DNA from: Bacillus sp. FJAT-14578
Lineage (GTDB): Bacteria > Bacillota > Bacilli > Bacillales > Bacillaceae_H
Direction of reading: 5' to 3'
NCBI RefSeq assembly: GCF_000504165.1
Contig: NZ_KI632507.1
Location: 248,286-312,285 of the forward strand
DNA: 64,000 nucleotides
Shown here: piece after piece, positions 1-8,706 of the stretch
How positions within the stretch are numbered: position 1 is the stretch's first letter
Layout: every line of letters begins with the position of its first letter
Made by a program: the position numbers and the translations under genes
Notes under the pieces: model-generated
Told to the model about the DNA's origin: nothing
The model's database searches: none
The model's input: the letters and a program-made list of their open reading frames with translations, nothing else

Positions 1-1
1 T

Positions 2-355
2 TACATTCCTGAAGAAATTATTGCAGGTGATAAACGCGTTACTGGCTTGAAAGTAAAAAACAGCGATACAGGAAAAGACGAAATGTTGGAATCGGATGGT
101 ATTTTCATAGCAATCGGACATAGACCGAACACAGCTTTTTTAGAGAATCAAGTCAAAACGGACGATATGGGATATATCATTGTGAACCCTGGTACAACCG
201 AAACCAATATTCCTGGCGTATTCGCCTGCGGAGATGTTCAAGATCACAAATACCGCCAAGCAATTACTGCTGCAGGAAGTGGCTGCATGGCTGCTCTGGA
301 TTGCGAAAGATATCTTGATTCACAAGCGATTAAAGAGTGGAGTCAATCAGTATAA
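2..355 (+). CDS. trxB: Thioredoxin reductase, C-terminal part (gene begins before the window)
   Basis: The 117 visible codons are in frame from base 2. They hold the end of the NAD(P)H domain and the second half of the FAD domain of a thioredoxin-reductase-type flavoenzyme. GIFIAIGHRPNT and the FAD-contacting GVFACGDVQD, followed by RQAITAAGSGCMAALD, are the standard closing motifs of the low-molecular-weight family, which transfers electrons from NADPH to thioredoxin in the cytoplasm. The redox CxxC lies upstream of the window and was not seen. The gene directly downstream encodes a thioredoxin-like protein, so the pair probably works as one redox module. An AhpF-type or ferredoxin-NADP reductase relative cannot be excluded from this end alone. 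Confidence 0.8.
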   Translation, partial: YIPEEIIAGDKRVTGLKVKNSDTGKDEMLESDGIFIAIGHRPNTAFLENQVKTDDMGYIIVNPGTTETNIPGVFACGDVQDHKYRQAITAAGSGCMAALDCERYLDSQAIKEWSQSV

Positions 356-388
356 CACAAGGAGAAAAATATAGGGAGGATGGTAATT

Positions 389-730
389 ATGAAAGAGATT
401 AAAACACAAAAAGAGTTTGATGAGGCGATTTTATCAACAAAACCAGTTGTTGCTAAATTATATGCGGATTGGTGCCCAGACTGCCGGCACGTCGATGTGT
501 TTATGCCAGTTGTGGAGGAGGCATATAAAGACCAAATAGATATGGTCGCAGTAAATCGGGACAATTTCCCGGAACTATTAGAGAAGCTAGATGTGTTTGG
601 AGTCCCCAGCTTTATTGCTTTTCAAGAAGGGAAGGAACTCAGTCGCTTTGTAAGTAAACTCGGAAAAAGCCGAGAAGAGGTTGAGCAGTTTCTCAATCAA
701 GTAGTAGAGGTAAATTGCGAGAGCAGATGA
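389..730 (+). CDS. Thioredoxin-family protein with WCPDC active site
   Basis: About 113 residues, the length of a single thioredoxin fold. The redox motif is YADWCPDC near residue 30 and the cis-proline segment FGVPSF follows about 45 residues later, so disulfide reductase activity in the cytoplasm is likely. The Asp in CPDC differs from the CGPC of housekeeping TrxA and suggests a specialised partner. The ATG at 389 is preferred because AGGGAGG ends about eight bases before it; an upstream ATG at 380 overlaps that same ribosome binding site. It lies 33 bases after the thioredoxin reductase gene, so the two are probably cotranscribed. No signal peptide. Confidence 0.85.
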   Translation: MKEIKTQKEFDEAILSTKPVVAKLYADWCPDCRHVDVFMPVVEEAYKDQIDMVAVNRDNFPELLEKLDVFGVPSFIAFQEGKELSRFVSKLGKSREEVEQFLNQVVEVNCESR

Positions 731-757
731 AGTGATGTGTAAATTGAAGTATTTTAA

Positions 758-877
758 GTTAGCTGTGTCATTAGGTATGTAGACGCCTATGATGAGTTGA
801 AGAAGCAAGCAGCAAAGAATGTACAGTTCGACTGGCTGTTTGTGTCAGCAGGCTCCGGAGGAACTATCGGTGGTTAA
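758..877 (+). pseudogene. Fragment of a D-cysteine desulfhydrase / ACC deaminase-like PLP enzyme
   Basis: A short in-frame stretch reads YVDAYDELKKQ, then FDWLFVSAGSGGTIGG, then a stop. The GSGGT loop after a beta strand matches the phosphate-binding segment of the fold II D-cysteine desulfhydrase / ACC deaminase family. The full-length relative at 3578-4558 has NGSGGTYAG at the equivalent place. There is no start codon or ribosome binding site, and the rest of the enzyme is missing on both sides. I read it as a relic of a lost paralogue. Confidence 0.6.
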
Positions 878-924
878 TCTATGGACGCATCTATAAAAAA
901 TACTATCAGTAAGACGAATCGTTA

Positions 925-962
925 CAAAAAAGCAAGGGAACCCTATCGTTCCCCTTGCTTAC
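925..962 (-). terminator. Rho-independent terminator of the YheO-like gene
   Basis: Read on the minus strand, AAGCAAGGGGAAC pairs with GTTCCCTTGCTT (one bulged base) and is followed by six T. The hairpin overlaps the stop codon of the regulator gene. Confidence 0.8.
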
Positions 963-1657
963 TTTTTATCCTTATCAATCATTTTCAAATACCTATATAC
1001 ACTAGGTTCAGATATATTCAGTAACTCAGCGACTTGAGATACGGCGCCTTTTAATTGGAATATTCCTTTTTTGTATAACTGGTTTATGATCTCAATTTTT
1101 TGTTCTTGCTTTAGGGCGATATTTGGATTTAAGAAGGATGGATCGACGACCGAGTATACGATTTCATCAATAGAGTCTGAAAAATATTCGATAATTTCAT
1201 TATCGTGATGCTCTTCTATGGTTTTCTTTTTCGGAGTGGCAGTCTCATCTTCTATTGGGCTAAACATATTTAGTTGGAGCTGGGCTAAGTCTAAAATGTC
1301 ATTTGCAATTTTCTTATGTTTGCTAAAATCAAAATTGATACAAAGCATACCGATTAATTCTTTATTTTCATCTTTAATAAAAAAAGTAGAACCACGAATT
1401 TCCGTCCCTAATTTTGTAATTCCTTTATAGTTTGTGACATAGTCTTTATCTTGATACGTTTGGTCTTTCATCATTTTAAGTGCAAGTTCTGTTAATGGTG
1501 CATTGTTTGTTCGACCACTAATATGATTATTTGCAATGGCTCCAACATAAGAGTTATCTTTCTCAATGACGTGTAAAATCACTTCATAGTTTTCTCCTAG
1601 GATTATACCTAAAAACTCAACTAGTTTTTTGTAGTGACTCATAACTTTCTTATTCAT
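959..1657 (-). CDS. YheO-family transcriptional regulator (PAS-like domain plus HTH)
   Basis: About 232 residues. The N-terminal 120 or so (HYKKLVEFLGIILGENYEV, AIANNHISGR, LGTEIRGSTFFIKDENKELIGMLCINFD) match the PAS-like YheO domain. The C-terminal 60 (KGIFQLKGAVSQVAELLNISEPSVYRYLK) are the DauR/YheO-type helix-turn-helix. Family members control amino-acid catabolic genes, including D-amino-acid use. The start at 1657 has GAGGAG seven bases upstream; in-frame codons up to 1810 lack such a site. It is divergent from the RidA/PLP-enzyme run across about 350 bases and is likely its local regulator. Ligand unknown. Confidence 0.85.
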   Translation of the reverse strand: MNKKVMSHYKKLVEFLGIILGENYEVILHVIEKDNSYVGAIANNHISGRTNNAPLTELALKMMKDQTYQDKDYVTNYKGITKLGTEIRGSTFFIKDENKELIGMLCINFDFSKHKKIANDILDLAQLQLNMFSPIEDETATPKKKTIEEHHDNEIIEYFSDSIDEIVYSVVDPSFLNPNIALKQEQKIEIINQLYKKGIFQLKGAVSQVAELLNISEPSVYRYLKMIDKDKK

Positions 1658-2005
1658 AATATTACTCCTCACAAACGATAATAGATTGTATATGAATATC
1701 CCTGTAAAACTTATGAGGGAATGGATGAAAAAGGAGAGAAATCTAAATTTATTCAAGTTTAACAATTTTTCAACAAATCTTCCAGAGCGAAAAAGTCGAT
1801 ATAACTCCATAATACCAAAAATTCATATAGGATAAATAGGATTGATATTAGGATTTTGGATATATATCTTTTTTTGAATATCCTTTTTGAGATAGACTCC
1901 AAATGATAAATTTTTCTAAAAATTTTAAAAATTTAATTGAAATTTAATATTTTTGATAATATAATATTATCATGATAATAAAAAATTATAAAAGAGGTGT
2001 TTTAA
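1658..2005. promoter_or_regulatory. Divergent intergenic promoter region between the YheO-like gene and ridA
   Basis: Very AT-rich. Near the ridA side (about 1953-1980) there is dyad-rich sequence ending in ATAATATTATCATGATAAT that could hold a promoter and a regulator site. The ridA ribosome binding site AAAGAGGTG lies at about 1991-1999. No riboswitch fold was recognised. Confidence 0.4.
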
Positions 2006-2371
2006 ATGAAAAAGTATCCGGAAGCGATTGGTCCTTATTCAGCATATCGTAGAGTAGGTAATTTGGTTTATACATCTGGACAACTTCCAATCAACCCTGA
2101 AACAAATGAATTTTCATGTGATAAAATTGAGGGTCAAACAAGACAATCTCTATTAAATGTAAAGGCGATCATCGAAGAAAATGGCGGTTCGATGGATGAT
2201 ATTGTAAAAACAACTGTTTTTCTAAATGATATGAATGATTTCAATGCGATGAATGAAGTATATAAAGAATTTTTTTGTTCTCCTTATCCTGCGAGAACGG
2301 CTGTTGCTGTTGAGCAGCTACCAAAAAATGCATTAGTTGAGATTGAGGTTATTGCGGCTCTTGATAAATAA
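2006..2371 (+). CDS. ridA: RidA family enamine/imine deaminase
   Basis: 121 residues, the usual length. It shows the opening IGPYSAYRRVGNLVYTSGQLP, the substrate-binding arginine in PYPARTAVAVEQLP, and the closing ALVEIEVIAAL. RidA proteins hydrolyse reactive 2-aminoacrylate or 2-aminocrotonate, released by PLP lyases, to the 2-oxo acid plus ammonia. It is the first gene of a run that encodes three such lyases, which fits a detoxifying or final catabolic step. AAAGAGGTG lies seven bases before the ATG. The next gene starts 17 bases after its stop. Confidence 0.93.
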   Translation: MKKYPEAIGPYSAYRRVGNLVYTSGQLPINPETNEFSCDKIEGQTRQSLLNVKAIIEENGGSMDDIVKTTVFLNDMNDFNAMNEVYKEFFCSPYPARTAVAVEQLPKNALVEIEVIAALDK

Positions 2372-2387
2372 AATGGAGATGAAGAAT

Positions 2388-3560
2388 ATGCAGCTAGATA
2401 CAAAATTAATTCACGGTGGTCCGTTACTTGATAAATGTACTGGTAGTTCATCGATTCCTATCTACCAAGCCTCTACGTTTCACCAAGCTGACTTTACAGA
2501 ACCACAAGAGTTTACATATACACGATTTGGAAATCCAACAAGGAAGGCATTAGAAGAAACAATTGCCTGTTTGGAATTTGCTAAATACGGTTATGCCTTT
2601 TCTTCTGGTATGGCAGCGATTTCTGCGGTGCTGCTTAATTTTTCAAAAGGAGATCACGTGATCCTATGCAAAGATATTTACGGGGGAGCCTATCAACTAG
2701 TAACAGAGATGTTTCCAAAGTATGGAATCGAATACTCTTTCGTTGATGAAACGAGTCTCTCTTCCTGGGAAGAAGAAATCAAGGAAAATACAAGAGGTAT
2801 TTATATTGAGACACCTTCTAATCCTCTGTTAACCGTCACAGATATTAGAGGGGTTGTACAGTTAGCGAAACAAAACAATATTATGACCATTATCGACAAT
2901 ACGTTTATGACACCAATCTATCAAAATCCGATTACACTCGGAGTTGACATCGTCATTCATAGTGCGACGAAATTTATTAATGGCCATAGTGATGTGACAG
3001 CTGGATTGGTTGTTACCAGTGATAAAGAGATTGCAAACACGATATTCAAGACGCAAAAAATGTTTGGTAGTATGCTAGATCCATATGATTGTTGGCTGGT
3101 TTTAAGAGGGATCAAAACAATGAAAGTTCGTATGGAAAAGGAAGTAGAAAATGCAGCTTTTATTGCTAAAGAGCTTCAAAATCATAGCAAAGTAAAAGCG
3201 GTTTATTACCCAAGTCTCGCCAACCACAAAGGGAAAGAAGTCCATTTTTCCCAAGCGAGTAGTGGAGGAGCCGTACTGACTTTTGATTTAGGTGACTATG
3301 AAAATGTGAAAGCCTTTTTTGCAAATGTAACGATTCCAATAGTCGCTGTTAGTTTGGGGGGTGTAGAATCAATATTATCTTACCCGTTCACAATGTCTCA
3401 TGCCGTTATCCCTGAAAAAGAAAGACTTGATTTAGGAGTGACAGCTGGATTAATTCGACTTAGTTGTGGAATTGAAGATAAATACGATCTTCTAAATGAT
3501 TTATTTAAGGCATTAGATCATGTGAAATCAGAGGCTTCATTACAGGGAAAAATACTTTAA
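2388..3560 (+). CDS. Cystathionine gamma-lyase/synthase-family PLP enzyme
   Basis: About 390 residues, typical of fold I transsulfuration enzymes. It begins with TKLIHGGPLLD; FSSGMAAISAVLL binds the cofactor phosphate; YGGAYQL carries the tyrosine that stacks on PLP; and SATKFINGHSDV contains the PLP lysine. The YGG after that tyrosine is more like cystathionine lyases/synthases than classical methionine gamma-lyase, which has Cys there. Substrate specificity is not readable from sequence. The chosen ATG at 2388 follows GGAGATGAAG; ATG at 2373 is an alternative. Lyase action would make an enamine for the adjacent RidA. Confidence 0.85.
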   Translation: MQLDTKLIHGGPLLDKCTGSSSIPIYQASTFHQADFTEPQEFTYTRFGNPTRKALEETIACLEFAKYGYAFSSGMAAISAVLLNFSKGDHVILCKDIYGGAYQLVTEMFPKYGIEYSFVDETSLSSWEEEIKENTRGIYIETPSNPLLTVTDIRGVVQLAKQNNIMTIIDNTFMTPIYQNPITLGVDIVIHSATKFINGHSDVTAGLVVTSDKEIANTIFKTQKMFGSMLDPYDCWLVLRGIKTMKVRMEKEVENAAFIAKELQNHSKVKAVYYPSLANHKGKEVHFSQASSGGAVLTFDLGDYENVKAFFANVTIPIVAVSLGGVESILSYPFTMSHAVIPEKERLDLGVTAGLIRLSCGIEDKYDLLNDLFKALDHVKSEASLQGKIL

Positions 3561-3577
3561 GGATTGGAAAGAGCTTT

Positions 3578-4558
3578 ATGGATAAAATGACGATCGCCAA
3601 TTTACCTACAAAAATTGAAAAAGTCCATTTTTTTAGTAAACACTTGAATAAATCGGTTTTTATAAAACGTGATGACCAGACCGGAATGGCAACATCAGGA
3701 AACAAAATTAGAAAGCTAGAATATTTGTTAAAAGATGCTCAAAATAAAAAATGTGATTATTTAATCACAAGTGGCGGGATCCAATCGAACCATGCGAGAG
3801 CCACCGCTGTTCTAGCGGCTAAATATCATATGAAATCCTTATTGATTTTAAAAGAAAGTGAAATAAATAAGACTGAAGGAAATCTACTTTTTAATAAATT
3901 AGTAGGTGCAAAAATTAAATTGGTAAGTGAGGATGAGTATCAAGATTTAACACCAATCATCGGAAAATTGGAAAAAGAATTGACTGATTCGGGACATAAA
4001 CCCTATGTCATTCCGATGGGGGGTTCGAATGGCACAGGTGCTTTAGGGTATTTAGAAGCCTACTATGAAATACTGCGTCAAGAAGAGCAATTAGGAATGG
4101 TGTTTGATACGATAGTGGTTGCGAACGGTTCAGGCGGAACATATGCTGGTTTGTTATATGGAAATAAAGAATGTAATAAAGATAAAACCATTATTGGAAT
4201 AAGTGTTTTAAATCAGAAAGAACAAGCGGTTCATGATATATTACATGTTTTAGAAGATATGAATCAATATAGAGCCGATCCTTATTCGTTTAAAGATAAT
4301 GAGATCAACATTATTGATCGCTATATAGGATTAGGTTATGGAAAAAGCCAATTGGATGAGCTGAAATTTATCGAGAAATTCGCACAAGAAGAAGGGATTA
4401 TCCTTGATCCTGCATATACAGGGAAGTCCATGTATGGTCTATACCATGAACTTAAAAATGGAAACCTACAGGATAGCCAAAACCTATTGTTTATTCATAC
4501 AGGTGGCATTTTTGGCTGGACGGATGAGAAGATTAATATGTTATATGGATCGATTTAA
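3578..4558 (+). CDS. D-cysteine desulfhydrase / ACC deaminase-family PLP enzyme
   Basis: 326 residues, the full family length. KRDDQTGMATSGNKIRKLE holds the PLP lysine, TSGGIQSNHARATA binds the substrate carboxylate, IPMGGSNGTGALGY and VVANGSGGTYAGLL bind phosphate. Known members release ammonia, pyruvate and sulfide from D-cysteine, or deaminate 1-aminocyclopropane-1-carboxylate. The neighbouring C-S lyase genes favour a sulfur amino acid substrate, but this is inference. It starts 17 bases after the previous gene with GGAAAG upstream. A fragment of a related enzyme lies at 758-877. Confidence 0.87.
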   Translation: MDKMTIANLPTKIEKVHFFSKHLNKSVFIKRDDQTGMATSGNKIRKLEYLLKDAQNKKCDYLITSGGIQSNHARATAVLAAKYHMKSLLILKESEINKTEGNLLFNKLVGAKIKLVSEDEYQDLTPIIGKLEKELTDSGHKPYVIPMGGSNGTGALGYLEAYYEILRQEEQLGMVFDTIVVANGSGGTYAGLLYGNKECNKDKTIIGISVLNQKEQAVHDILHVLEDMNQYRADPYSFKDNEINIIDRYIGLGYGKSQLDELKFIEKFAQEEGIILDPAYTGKSMYGLYHELKNGNLQDSQNLLFIHTGGIFGWTDEKINMLYGSI

Positions 4559-4688
4559 AAGTGTCTGTTCATGGGCATGCCTTGAGATGTGCCCAGCAGA
4601 CTTTAAAAAACAAGTTGAGTTATGATGAAATTGGTTCGGAAAAAATGTAAGCGTATACGAAAATATCTTGAAAAAAGAGGAGAAATCT

Positions 4689-5861
4689 ATGTTACACAAC
4701 TTTGATGAATCTATAAATAGGATCGGCACTGATTCGGATAAATGGGATAATGAAGGGAAAGGTGGCTCATTGATTCCACTAGGGATTGCTGACACCGATT
4801 ACAAGGCTCCACGTGAAGTGTTAGATGCAGTAAGGAAAAAAGTGGATTTTGGAATCTTTGGTTATGGATATTTTCCTCATGAACGATTTACTAGTGCTAT
4901 TAAAGGTTGGTATGGTCACCATCATAAAATCGATATTCGAGAAGACGAAATTAGTTATGCACCAGGATTAATGACAGGTGCTCTATGGATGTTTTTAGAT
5001 GCGTATACGAATCCAGGGGACAAAGTCGTGATTCAACCTCCAGTCTATGCAACATTTAAAAAGGTAATTGAGAAATTTAATAGAAATGCTGTCGACAATC
5101 CATTAAGATTCCGCAATGGAAGTTACGATATTGATTTTGAAGATTTAGAGAATAAGCTAAAGATGCCTGATGTGAAAATACTCCTTGTATGTAATCCTGC
5201 TAATCCAATTGGACGGGTATGGACAAAAGAAGAAATGAAGAAAATGTACGATTTATGTCGAGAGAATAACGTGATTATTATAAGTGATGAAATTCATAGC
5301 GACATGATCCACAAAGGTTTACCCTTTTACTCCTTTTTAGAGATTTGTGAGGAAGAGGATAAACATGTTGTGGTGATGAACTCTCCCAGTAAAACCTTTA
5401 ATTTAGCATCTTTCTTTAGCGCTTATGTTATTATAAAAAACAAAAATTTGAAGAGAGCTTTTGACGATATTTACGTAAAATATCACTTCGATTATAACTA
5501 TTTAGGAGTTGAGGCTTTAATAGCTGCTTATAATGAATGCGATTATTACGTGGATGAATTAAATGACTATTTACGAAAAAATATTGTTTTTGCTATTGAG
5601 TATATCAATAAAAATTTGCCAAAGTTAAAAGTTCAGTATCCTGAATGTTCCTATTTGTTATGGATTGACTGTGAAGAGTTAGGCTTAAACAGCGAGTTAC
5701 TGACTGATTTTTTTGAAAATTCAGGAGTGAGAATCAATGCTGGGAGCACGTATGGAAAAGATAGCGGTAATTTTGTGAGAGTAAATATTGCTTGCACAAG
5801 ATCTTTACTAGAATGCGCTTTGAAACAGATAAAGGAAAATTATGATAAAAATGGTTTTTAA
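4689..5861 (+). CDS. MalY/PatB-type C-S beta-lyase (aminotransferase fold)
   Basis: About 390 residues. GIADTDYKAPREV and FGYGYFPH near the N-terminus, VCNPANPIGRVWTKEEM, the PLP-contacting SDEIHSDMIHKG and the lysine motif NSPSKTFNLA are the signature of MalY/PatB enzymes. They cleave cystathionine or cysteine S-conjugates to a thiol, pyruvate and ammonia. The ATG at 4689 follows AGAGGAGAAA; upstream in-frame ATG at 4668 has no better site. A 130-base gap precedes it, then the antiporter follows 25 bases after, so the two may be cotranscribed. Confidence 0.9.
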   Translation: MLHNFDESINRIGTDSDKWDNEGKGGSLIPLGIADTDYKAPREVLDAVRKKVDFGIFGYGYFPHERFTSAIKGWYGHHHKIDIREDEISYAPGLMTGALWMFLDAYTNPGDKVVIQPPVYATFKKVIEKFNRNAVDNPLRFRNGSYDIDFEDLENKLKMPDVKILLVCNPANPIGRVWTKEEMKKMYDLCRENNVIIISDEIHSDMIHKGLPFYSFLEICEEEDKHVVVMNSPSKTFNLASFFSAYVIIKNKNLKRAFDDIYVKYHFDYNYLGVEALIAAYNECDYYVDELNDYLRKNIVFAIEYINKNLPKLKVQYPECSYLLWIDCEELGLNSELLTDFFENSGVRINAGSTYGKDSGNFVRVNIACTRSLLECALKQIKENYDKNGF

Positions 5862-5886
5862 AAAATTAAATTGCGAGGTTTAATAT

Positions 5887-7395
5887 ATGAGAGAAAAACC
5901 TGAAAATCATGGTAATGTAACGGCTGAATTGATTGAAGGAAAGCTTTATAAACATTCAGTTTCATTTAAATATGCATTGTTTTCTGTTTTACTGTTTTTT
6001 GGTTGCCTACTCACAGGAACGCTTGCTTTTGGTGCATCCTTAGAATTAATGTTTCTGTTGTTATGGATTTTAGTAAGCTTGCTAGTCATGAGACTTGGAT
6101 ATAAATATAATGAGGCTCAAAGTATGGCTTGGGAAATGGGAAAGCAGTCTTTTGAGCCGAATACGATTATTTTAGTGGTTGGTGTTATGATTGCTACTTG
6201 GATGGCTTCCGGTACAATCCCTTATGTTATTTATTGGGGTTTAGAAATGATTTCACCACAATACTTTTTAATAACCGCTTTAATCCTTGCTTCAGCAACA
6301 TCCCTTGCAACAGGTACCTCATGGGGAACTTTAGGTACAGTTGGTTTGGCCTTAATGGCAGTTGGTAATGCACTTGGAGTTCCTGCCCCTATGGCAGCTG
6401 GTGCTATTATTTGTGGAGCTTTCTTTGGAGATAAGATGTCACCTTTGTCTGATAGTACGATTTTAGCGTCTTCTATTTCTGGAGCTAAAGTAATGACACA
6501 CGTTAAACATATGTTGTGGACAACTGTTCCAGCATACGTAATTACAGCGGTAATATTTCTGTTTTTAGGTTTAAAGTATGGAAAAGAAGCTATGAATCTG
6601 CAGCAGATTCAAGAAATAACTTCTATATTAACGAAAAATTTCGATTTATCCTGGATACAATTAATTCCTCTTGTTATAGTGTTGGCTCTACTCATTAAAG
6701 GTATTCCATCTATTGTTTCTCTTTTAATGGGCGTGTTTAGTGGCCTTATCGTCGCTGTTCTTAATCAGGGTTACGATTTAAGTGAAGTATTTAATATGAT
6801 GACAAATGGATTTGTGATCGAAAGTGGAAGCGAATTAGTTGACACAATCCTCAGTAGAGGCGGACTCTTCAGTTTAATGAGCTCATTTCTTGTTGTCTAT
6901 TTAGCCATGTGTGTTACGGGCATGTTAGAGGGATCTGGTATTCTGAGTGCTTTAGTGGAACCATTAGTAAAACGAACCGAGGGCTCTATTTTTAAGATAA
7001 CACTAGCGACTATGTTCATCGCATTGATCACAAATGCAATTGGATCATCGATGTTATTAACTGCTATTGTAACAGGTTCACTTATGAGAACTGTCTTTAC
7101 AAAGAATAATTTAGCTCCAGAAAACCTTTCGCGTAATATTGAGGATGTGGGGACGATTGGAGCACCTATTATTCCATGGAATTCTAACGCAATATACGCT
7201 TCGCAAATGCTGGGAGTATCACCATTTGCATTTTTCCCTTATGTTTATCTAGCCTTTATTACACCAATATTCGATATTATTTATGCAGCTACTGGATTTA
7301 CGATGAAAAAATTAAAGTCAGAAAATATAGATGATTCTGAAACTACATTAAAAATGGAAAAGGAATTATTTTTAAGAGAAAGTAAGGAAGTATAG
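5887..7395 (+). CDS. NhaC-family Na+/H+ antiporter
   Basis: 502 residues with about eleven to twelve hydrophobic segments. SLATGTSWGTLGTVGLALM and GAFFGDKMSPLSDSTILAS are the conserved NhaC family segments. NhaC/MleN-type carriers exchange Na+ for H+, in some members coupled to an organic-acid exchange. At the end of an amino-acid lyase run, an exchanger for a substrate or product is possible, but plain Na+/H+ exchange cannot be excluded. No terminator was seen immediately downstream; the region decays into transposase remnants. Confidence 0.87.
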   Translation: MREKPENHGNVTAELIEGKLYKHSVSFKYALFSVLLFFGCLLTGTLAFGASLELMFLLLWILVSLLVMRLGYKYNEAQSMAWEMGKQSFEPNTIILVVGVMIATWMASGTIPYVIYWGLEMISPQYFLITALILASATSLATGTSWGTLGTVGLALMAVGNALGVPAPMAAGAIICGAFFGDKMSPLSDSTILASSISGAKVMTHVKHMLWTTVPAYVITAVIFLFLGLKYGKEAMNLQQIQEITSILTKNFDLSWIQLIPLVIVLALLIKGIPSIVSLLMGVFSGLIVAVLNQGYDLSEVFNMMTNGFVIESGSELVDTILSRGGLFSLMSSFLVVYLAMCVTGMLEGSGILSALVEPLVKRTEGSIFKITLATMFIALITNAIGSSMLLTAIVTGSLMRTVFTKNNLAPENLSRNIEDVGTIGAPIIPWNSNAIYASQMLGVSPFAFFPYVYLAFITPIFDIIYAATGFTMKKLKSENIDDSETTLKMEKELFLRESKEV

Positions 7396-7409
7396 TATAG
7401 AGATATCGG

Positions 7410-7480
7410 TCCTGGTGTAAAAACTTCAAGGTGATTGCAAGTAATCTCTAAATCTTGGACATACTGATACTATCAATCTA
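7410..7480 (+). repeat. IS6-type element end, copy 1
   Basis: GGTCCTGGTGTAAAAACTTC resembles the GGTTCTG(T/G)TGCAAAG terminal inverted repeat of IS6-family elements. The same stretch, continuing to ACATACTGATACTA, recurs inverted at 55430-55495. Confidence 0.6.
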
Positions 7481-7495
7481 GAAAAATGCATCAAA

Positions 7496-7603
7496 GTGAA
7501 GAGTCAGTGGATATACTTATATCGTGTCGTTGATTCAGAAGGGAATGCCATTGATTTTTATCTGAGTAAATCAAGGACCAAAGCAGCCAAGCGCTTTTTT
7601 TAG
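7496..7603 (+). pseudogene. IS6-family (IS240-like) transposase fragment
   Basis: 35 codons read YLYRVVDSEGNAIDFYLS then RTKAAKRFF and a stop. This is the segment around the first catalytic Asp (Y-R-VD--G---DF-LS--R---AA) of IS6/IS240 DDE transposases. The N- and C-terminal parts are gone. It lies just inside the element end at 7410. Confidence 0.75.
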
Positions 7604-7669
7604 AAAGTCTTGGCTGTTTGTCATTCTACAACACCAAGTTTTGATTTTTCATTATGATTGTGATTTTAC

Positions 7670-7726
7670 CGTTCGTAAAAGTACACTTTTACGAACGTCC
7701 GTGATTTTTCAACTACTTTTACGAAC
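7670..7726. repeat. TTCGTAAAAGT palindrome, resolvase-site-like
   Basis: A 13+13 inverted repeat CGTTCGTAAAAGT / ACTTTTACGAACG (7670-7697) with a third half-site ACTTTTACGAAC at 7715-7726, abutting the resolvase remnant. Related motifs occur at 52218-52292 and 55200-55226. The layout resembles a serine-recombinase crossover or accessory site; this is inference. Confidence 0.5.
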
Positions 7727-8002
7727 TTCATTGCAGATTTGTTTCTACAGATCCGTTCTTGGATGGCAGAGGAAGAACGAGACCGAATTCGAAAACGGCA
7801 GCGTGAAGGAATTGATGTGGCTTTGCAAAATGGAGCAGCTTTTGGCCGGCCAAAAGCTCAAATAACAAATGAGTTTAAAGAAGTGTACCATCGATGGAAG
7901 GCAGGGGAGACGACAGCTGTTAAGGCCATGCAGGAAATAGGGCTAAAAAAGACGACCTTTTATAAACTTGTCAGGGAATATGAAGAAGGAGCGAAAAAAT
8001 AA
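7727..8002 (+). pseudogene. Serine resolvase, C-terminal remnant
   Basis: In-frame codons from about 7727 read FIADLFLQIRSWMAEEERDR, then a REGIDVALQNGAAFGRPKA linker and a DNA-binding helix-turn-helix ending in KKTTFYKLVREYEEG. These are the long helix E and the Hin/Tn3-type HTH of a small serine recombinase. The whole catalytic N-terminal domain with the active serine is absent. The part kept here includes the segment deleted from the relative at 18129-18575. Confidence 0.85.
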
Positions 8003-8010
8003 ATCTGTAT

Positions 8011-8066
8011 AAATAGGAGGAAACTCGTCAAAAAAAAGCATCTGCCGGTGAGCAGATGCTTTTTTA
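8011..8066. repeat. Resolvase-start / AGCATCTGC hairpin repeat, copy 1
   Basis: AGGAGGAAACTCGTCAAAAAA followed by the hairpin AGCATCTGC-CGGTGA-GCAGATGCT (8038-8060) and a T run. The same unit is at 44911-44966, and its left half forms the beginning of the resolvase gene at 18129-18575. The hairpin may also act as a terminator. Confidence 0.7.
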
Positions 8067-8123
8067 TCTTTCCGTGATGTGGTTTTTATTAGATTCCTTA
8101 ATCTTTTTTTAATGGCCTATAGA

Positions 8124-8345
8124 TTATTCAGAAGCAATTTTAACGGTTGTTTGTAATTGAATTTCTACATTACCTTGAATTGCTCGGCTAGTCATACAGG
8201 AGTTTTCTGCTTTCTCAACGAGTCTATGTGCCAATCTTTTGTCTCAGTCGGAGGCATTTTGTTTCAATACGATTTAAGGACGATGGATAATTTTCTTATA
8301 CGTAATTACGCCTTTGGTAACATCGACAATATCTTTTTTATTTGA
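8124..8345 (-). pseudogene. OsmC-family protein, decayed
   Basis: On the minus strand, AHRLVEKAENSCMTSRAIQG then NVEIQLQTTVKIASE and a stop match the C-terminal third of OsmC/Ohr-type hydroperoxide reductases, including the family cysteine in ENSCMTSRAI. Upstream the same frame carries two internal stops (after HRP and after NASD). No intact N-terminus was found, so the gene is dead. Confidence 0.75.
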
Positions 8346-8706
8346 CGTAATTTATATCCATCATTTACCATATGTATTTTTCTATAATTGTAATATAACT
8401 TAAGTTTCAGGGATTATATGAACATAGATTTATGAACAGAGATTCTGGACGGATTTATAGGAAAAAATCTACGAAACTAATAATGAACTGGATGTGTCCA
8501 GAAAGTAGTGACTTTCTGAACACTGTATGTCGGTAATAATCCGTGTACAGATAGTTTAAGGAGATAGATCATGTCTTATTCGTTAATCAACAAATAGGCT
8601 TGATTCTTGAATAAGGAAGGAATTATTAGAAAGTGAACTTTTGGAGATTAGGAGAATGAAAATCTGGGTTATTGTGGTAATATGAGGTTGTAGAGGGGAT
8701 GTTTAA

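Noticed and set aside
8157..8345. Plus-strand 62-codon frame
   Set aside because: It is the antisense shadow of the OsmC pseudogene; the minus strand shows the recognisable protein.
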